NCBI RefSeq assembly: GCF_003160695.1
Contig: NZ_QGDD01000001.1
Coordinates: 682,001-746,000 of the forward strand
Origin: Nocardioides silvaticus
GTDB lineage: Bacteria > Actinomycetota > Actinomycetes > Propionibacteriales > Nocardioidaceae
DNA: 64,000 nt
Direction: 5' to 3'
This document shows, in pieces, positions 62,980 through 64,000 of this stretch (position 1 is its first letter; each line of letters begins with the position of its first letter). The notes under the pieces are model-generated. The model saw only the letters and a list, made by a program, of their open reading frames with translations. It searched no databases and was not told where the DNA came from. The translations under genes were made by a program, and so were the position numbers.

Positions 62980-64000
62980 ATGACTCTCCGCGTTGCGATC
63001 GTGGGCGCCGGCCCCGCCGGCATCTACGCCGCCGACATCCTCACCAAGTCCAGCGCCGAGACCGGCACGCCCGTCTCCGTCGACCTGCTCGAGCGACTGC
63101 CCGCCCCGTTCGGGCTGGTCCGCTACGGCGTCGCGCCCGACCACCCGCGGATCAAGGAGATCGTCAAGGCGCTCCACCGCGTGCTCGCGAAGCCGGAGGT
63201 GCGGCTGCTGGGCAACGTCGAGTACGGCGTCGACGTCAAGCTCGAGGACCTGCGCACCTATTACGACGCCGTCGTCGTCGCGACCGGCGCGATGGCCGAC
63301 CGCGACCTCGGGATCCCCGGCGAGGAGCTGACGTACGGCGCCGCCGAGTTCGTCTCGTGGTACGACGCACACCCGGACGTGTCGCAGGACTGGCCGCTCG
63401 ACGCGACCAGCGTCGCGGTCATCGGGGTCGGCAACGTGGCGCTCGACGTCGCTCGCGTGCTCGCCAAGACGGGCGACGAGATGCTGACGACCGACATCCC
63501 CTCGCACGTGCACTACGGCTTGTGGTCCAAGACCACGACGGATGTCCACGTGTTCGCCCGCCGCGGTCCGGCGTACGCGAAGTTCTCGCCGATGGAGCTG
63601 CGCGAGCTCAACCACTCCCCCAACGTCGAGGTGGTCGTGCACCCCGAGGGGTTCGACGTCGACGACCACGGCATGGAGCACATCGGCAAGCACAAGGCGC
63701 AGAAGATGGTGCTCGACACGCTCGCCAACTGGGTCGGTCGCGAGCCGGTCGGGAAGCCGCACCGCATCCACCTGCACTTCGCCCAGGCGCCCGTTGAGGT
63801 GCGCGGTGCCGACGGCAAGGTCACCACGCTGCGCACGGAGCGGACCCGTCCGCTCGGGGACGGCAACGTCGAGGGCACCGGCGAGGTGACCGACTGGGAC
63901 GTGCAGGCGGTGTACCGCGCGGTCGGCTACCGCAGCACGGCCCTGCCGGGGCTGCCGTTCGACGACCGCGCGGCCGTGATCCCGAACGACGGCGGTCGGG
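62980..64000 (+). CDS. FprA-type ferredoxin--NADP reductase/adrenodoxin reductase-like flavoprotein, partial
   Basis: The first 340 residues are visible; the gene runs off the right edge. MTLRVAIVGAGPAGIYAADIL carries the FAD loop GAGPAG, then LLERLPAPFGLVRYGVAPDHPRIKEIVKALHRVL (outline), the hallmark of adrenodoxin reductase/FprA; VATGAMADRDLGIPGEEL and SVAVIGVGNVALDVARVLAK give the NADP loop; RRGPAYAKFSPMELREL is the conserved basic motif. It passes electrons from NADPH to ferredoxins or P450s. ATG 62980 has AGGATGGAGG upstream; ATG 62971 is an in-frame alternative. Divergent from LysR. Confidence 0.93.
   Translation, partial: MTLRVAIVGAGPAGIYAADILTKSSAETGTPVSVDLLERLPAPFGLVRYGVAPDHPRIKEIVKALHRVLAKPEVRLLGNVEYGVDVKLEDLRTYYDAVVVATGAMADRDLGIPGEELTYGAAEFVSWYDAHPDVSQDWPLDATSVAVIGVGNVALDVARVLAKTGDEMLTTDIPSHVHYGLWSKTTTDVHVFARRGPAYAKFSPMELRELNHSPNVEVVVHPEGFDVDDHGMEHIGKHKAQKMVLDTLANWVGREPVGKPHRIHLHFAQAPVEVRGADGKVTTLRTERTRPLGDGNVEGTGEVTDWDVQAVYRAVGYRSTALPGLPFDDRAAVIPNDGGR

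Overview
The window is high-GC actinobacterial chromosome, most likely from a Nocardioides-like member of the Nocardioidaceae. Reasons: about 70% GC with strong third-position GC; many GTG/TTG starts and apparently leaderless promoters; a monomeric NADP isocitrate dehydrogenase; the order perM-like / purN / ZTP riboswitch / purH / folD / DUF3017 / mdh; a coenzyme F420 gene set; DUF5709 and GPGG-motif small proteins; and a dispersed repeat whose ends read ggtcgtcgagtag...gtatcgagac. Genus is an inference. No tRNA, rRNA, prophage, transposase or CRISPR array was seen.

Layout. 1-11.6 kb: housekeeping genes (2H phosphoesterase, trpS, MFS exporter, MpaB-like oxygenase, methyltransferase, AlkD-like glycosylase, icd, aquaporin, lipoprotein, mdh). 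11.7-17.3 kb: the purine/one-carbon block (DUF3017, folD, purH behind a ZTP riboswitch, purN) and a PerM-like membrane protein. 17.4-22.8 kb: an unusual signalling cluster with a sigma-like protein fused to a membrane-anchored Cys-rich ectodomain, a SigE-family sigma gene overlapping a second membrane protein that carries three copies of the same ectodomain, and a lipoprotein with one more copy. 22.8-29.1 kb: VOC protein, sucCD, M23 peptidase, pcrA. 29.2-36.1 kb: divergent TetR pair, small membrane protein, M15-type lipoprotein, a PspC-kinase/response regulator pair divergent from a PspC/LiaF-like protein, and a YbaK-type editing protein. 36.1-39 kb: a lipoprotein, a second SigE-type sigma/membrane pair, and an array of dispersed repeats. 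39-48 kb: F420 genes (npdG, LLM oxidoreductase, fbiC) around two tandem MMPL transporters. 48-57.2 kb: a xylose-type locus (binding protein, ATPase, permease, ROK regulator, facing xylB-xylA-ROK). 57.2-64 kb: DUF4126, DUF5709, GPGG mini-protein, secreted EEP nuclease-like protein, FAD oxidoreductase, steroid-5-alpha-reductase-like DUF1295 protein, LysR, and a cut-off ferredoxin-NADP reductase-like flavoprotein.

How it fits together. The purine block is tied to ZMP/ZTP and 10-formyl-THF status by the riboswitch, whose expression platform appears to hide the purH ribosome binding site. icd, sucCD and mdh are TCA genes. The F420 genes make (fbiC), reduce (npdG) and use (LLM) one cofactor. The sugar locus imports and isomerises/phosphorylates an aldopentose under two ROK repressors, with matching TTGT-N5-ACAA sites upstream of the binding protein and ATPase genes. 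Two sites fitting TnnAACnnGTTnnA (the KstR pattern of sterol catabolism) lie against promoters of fbiC and of the DUF1295 gene. The most novel-looking material is the sigma/ectodomain cluster at 17.4-22.8 kb with its relative at 36.1-38.6 kb, and a perfect 22-bp inverted repeat placed in frame inside the fbiC linker.
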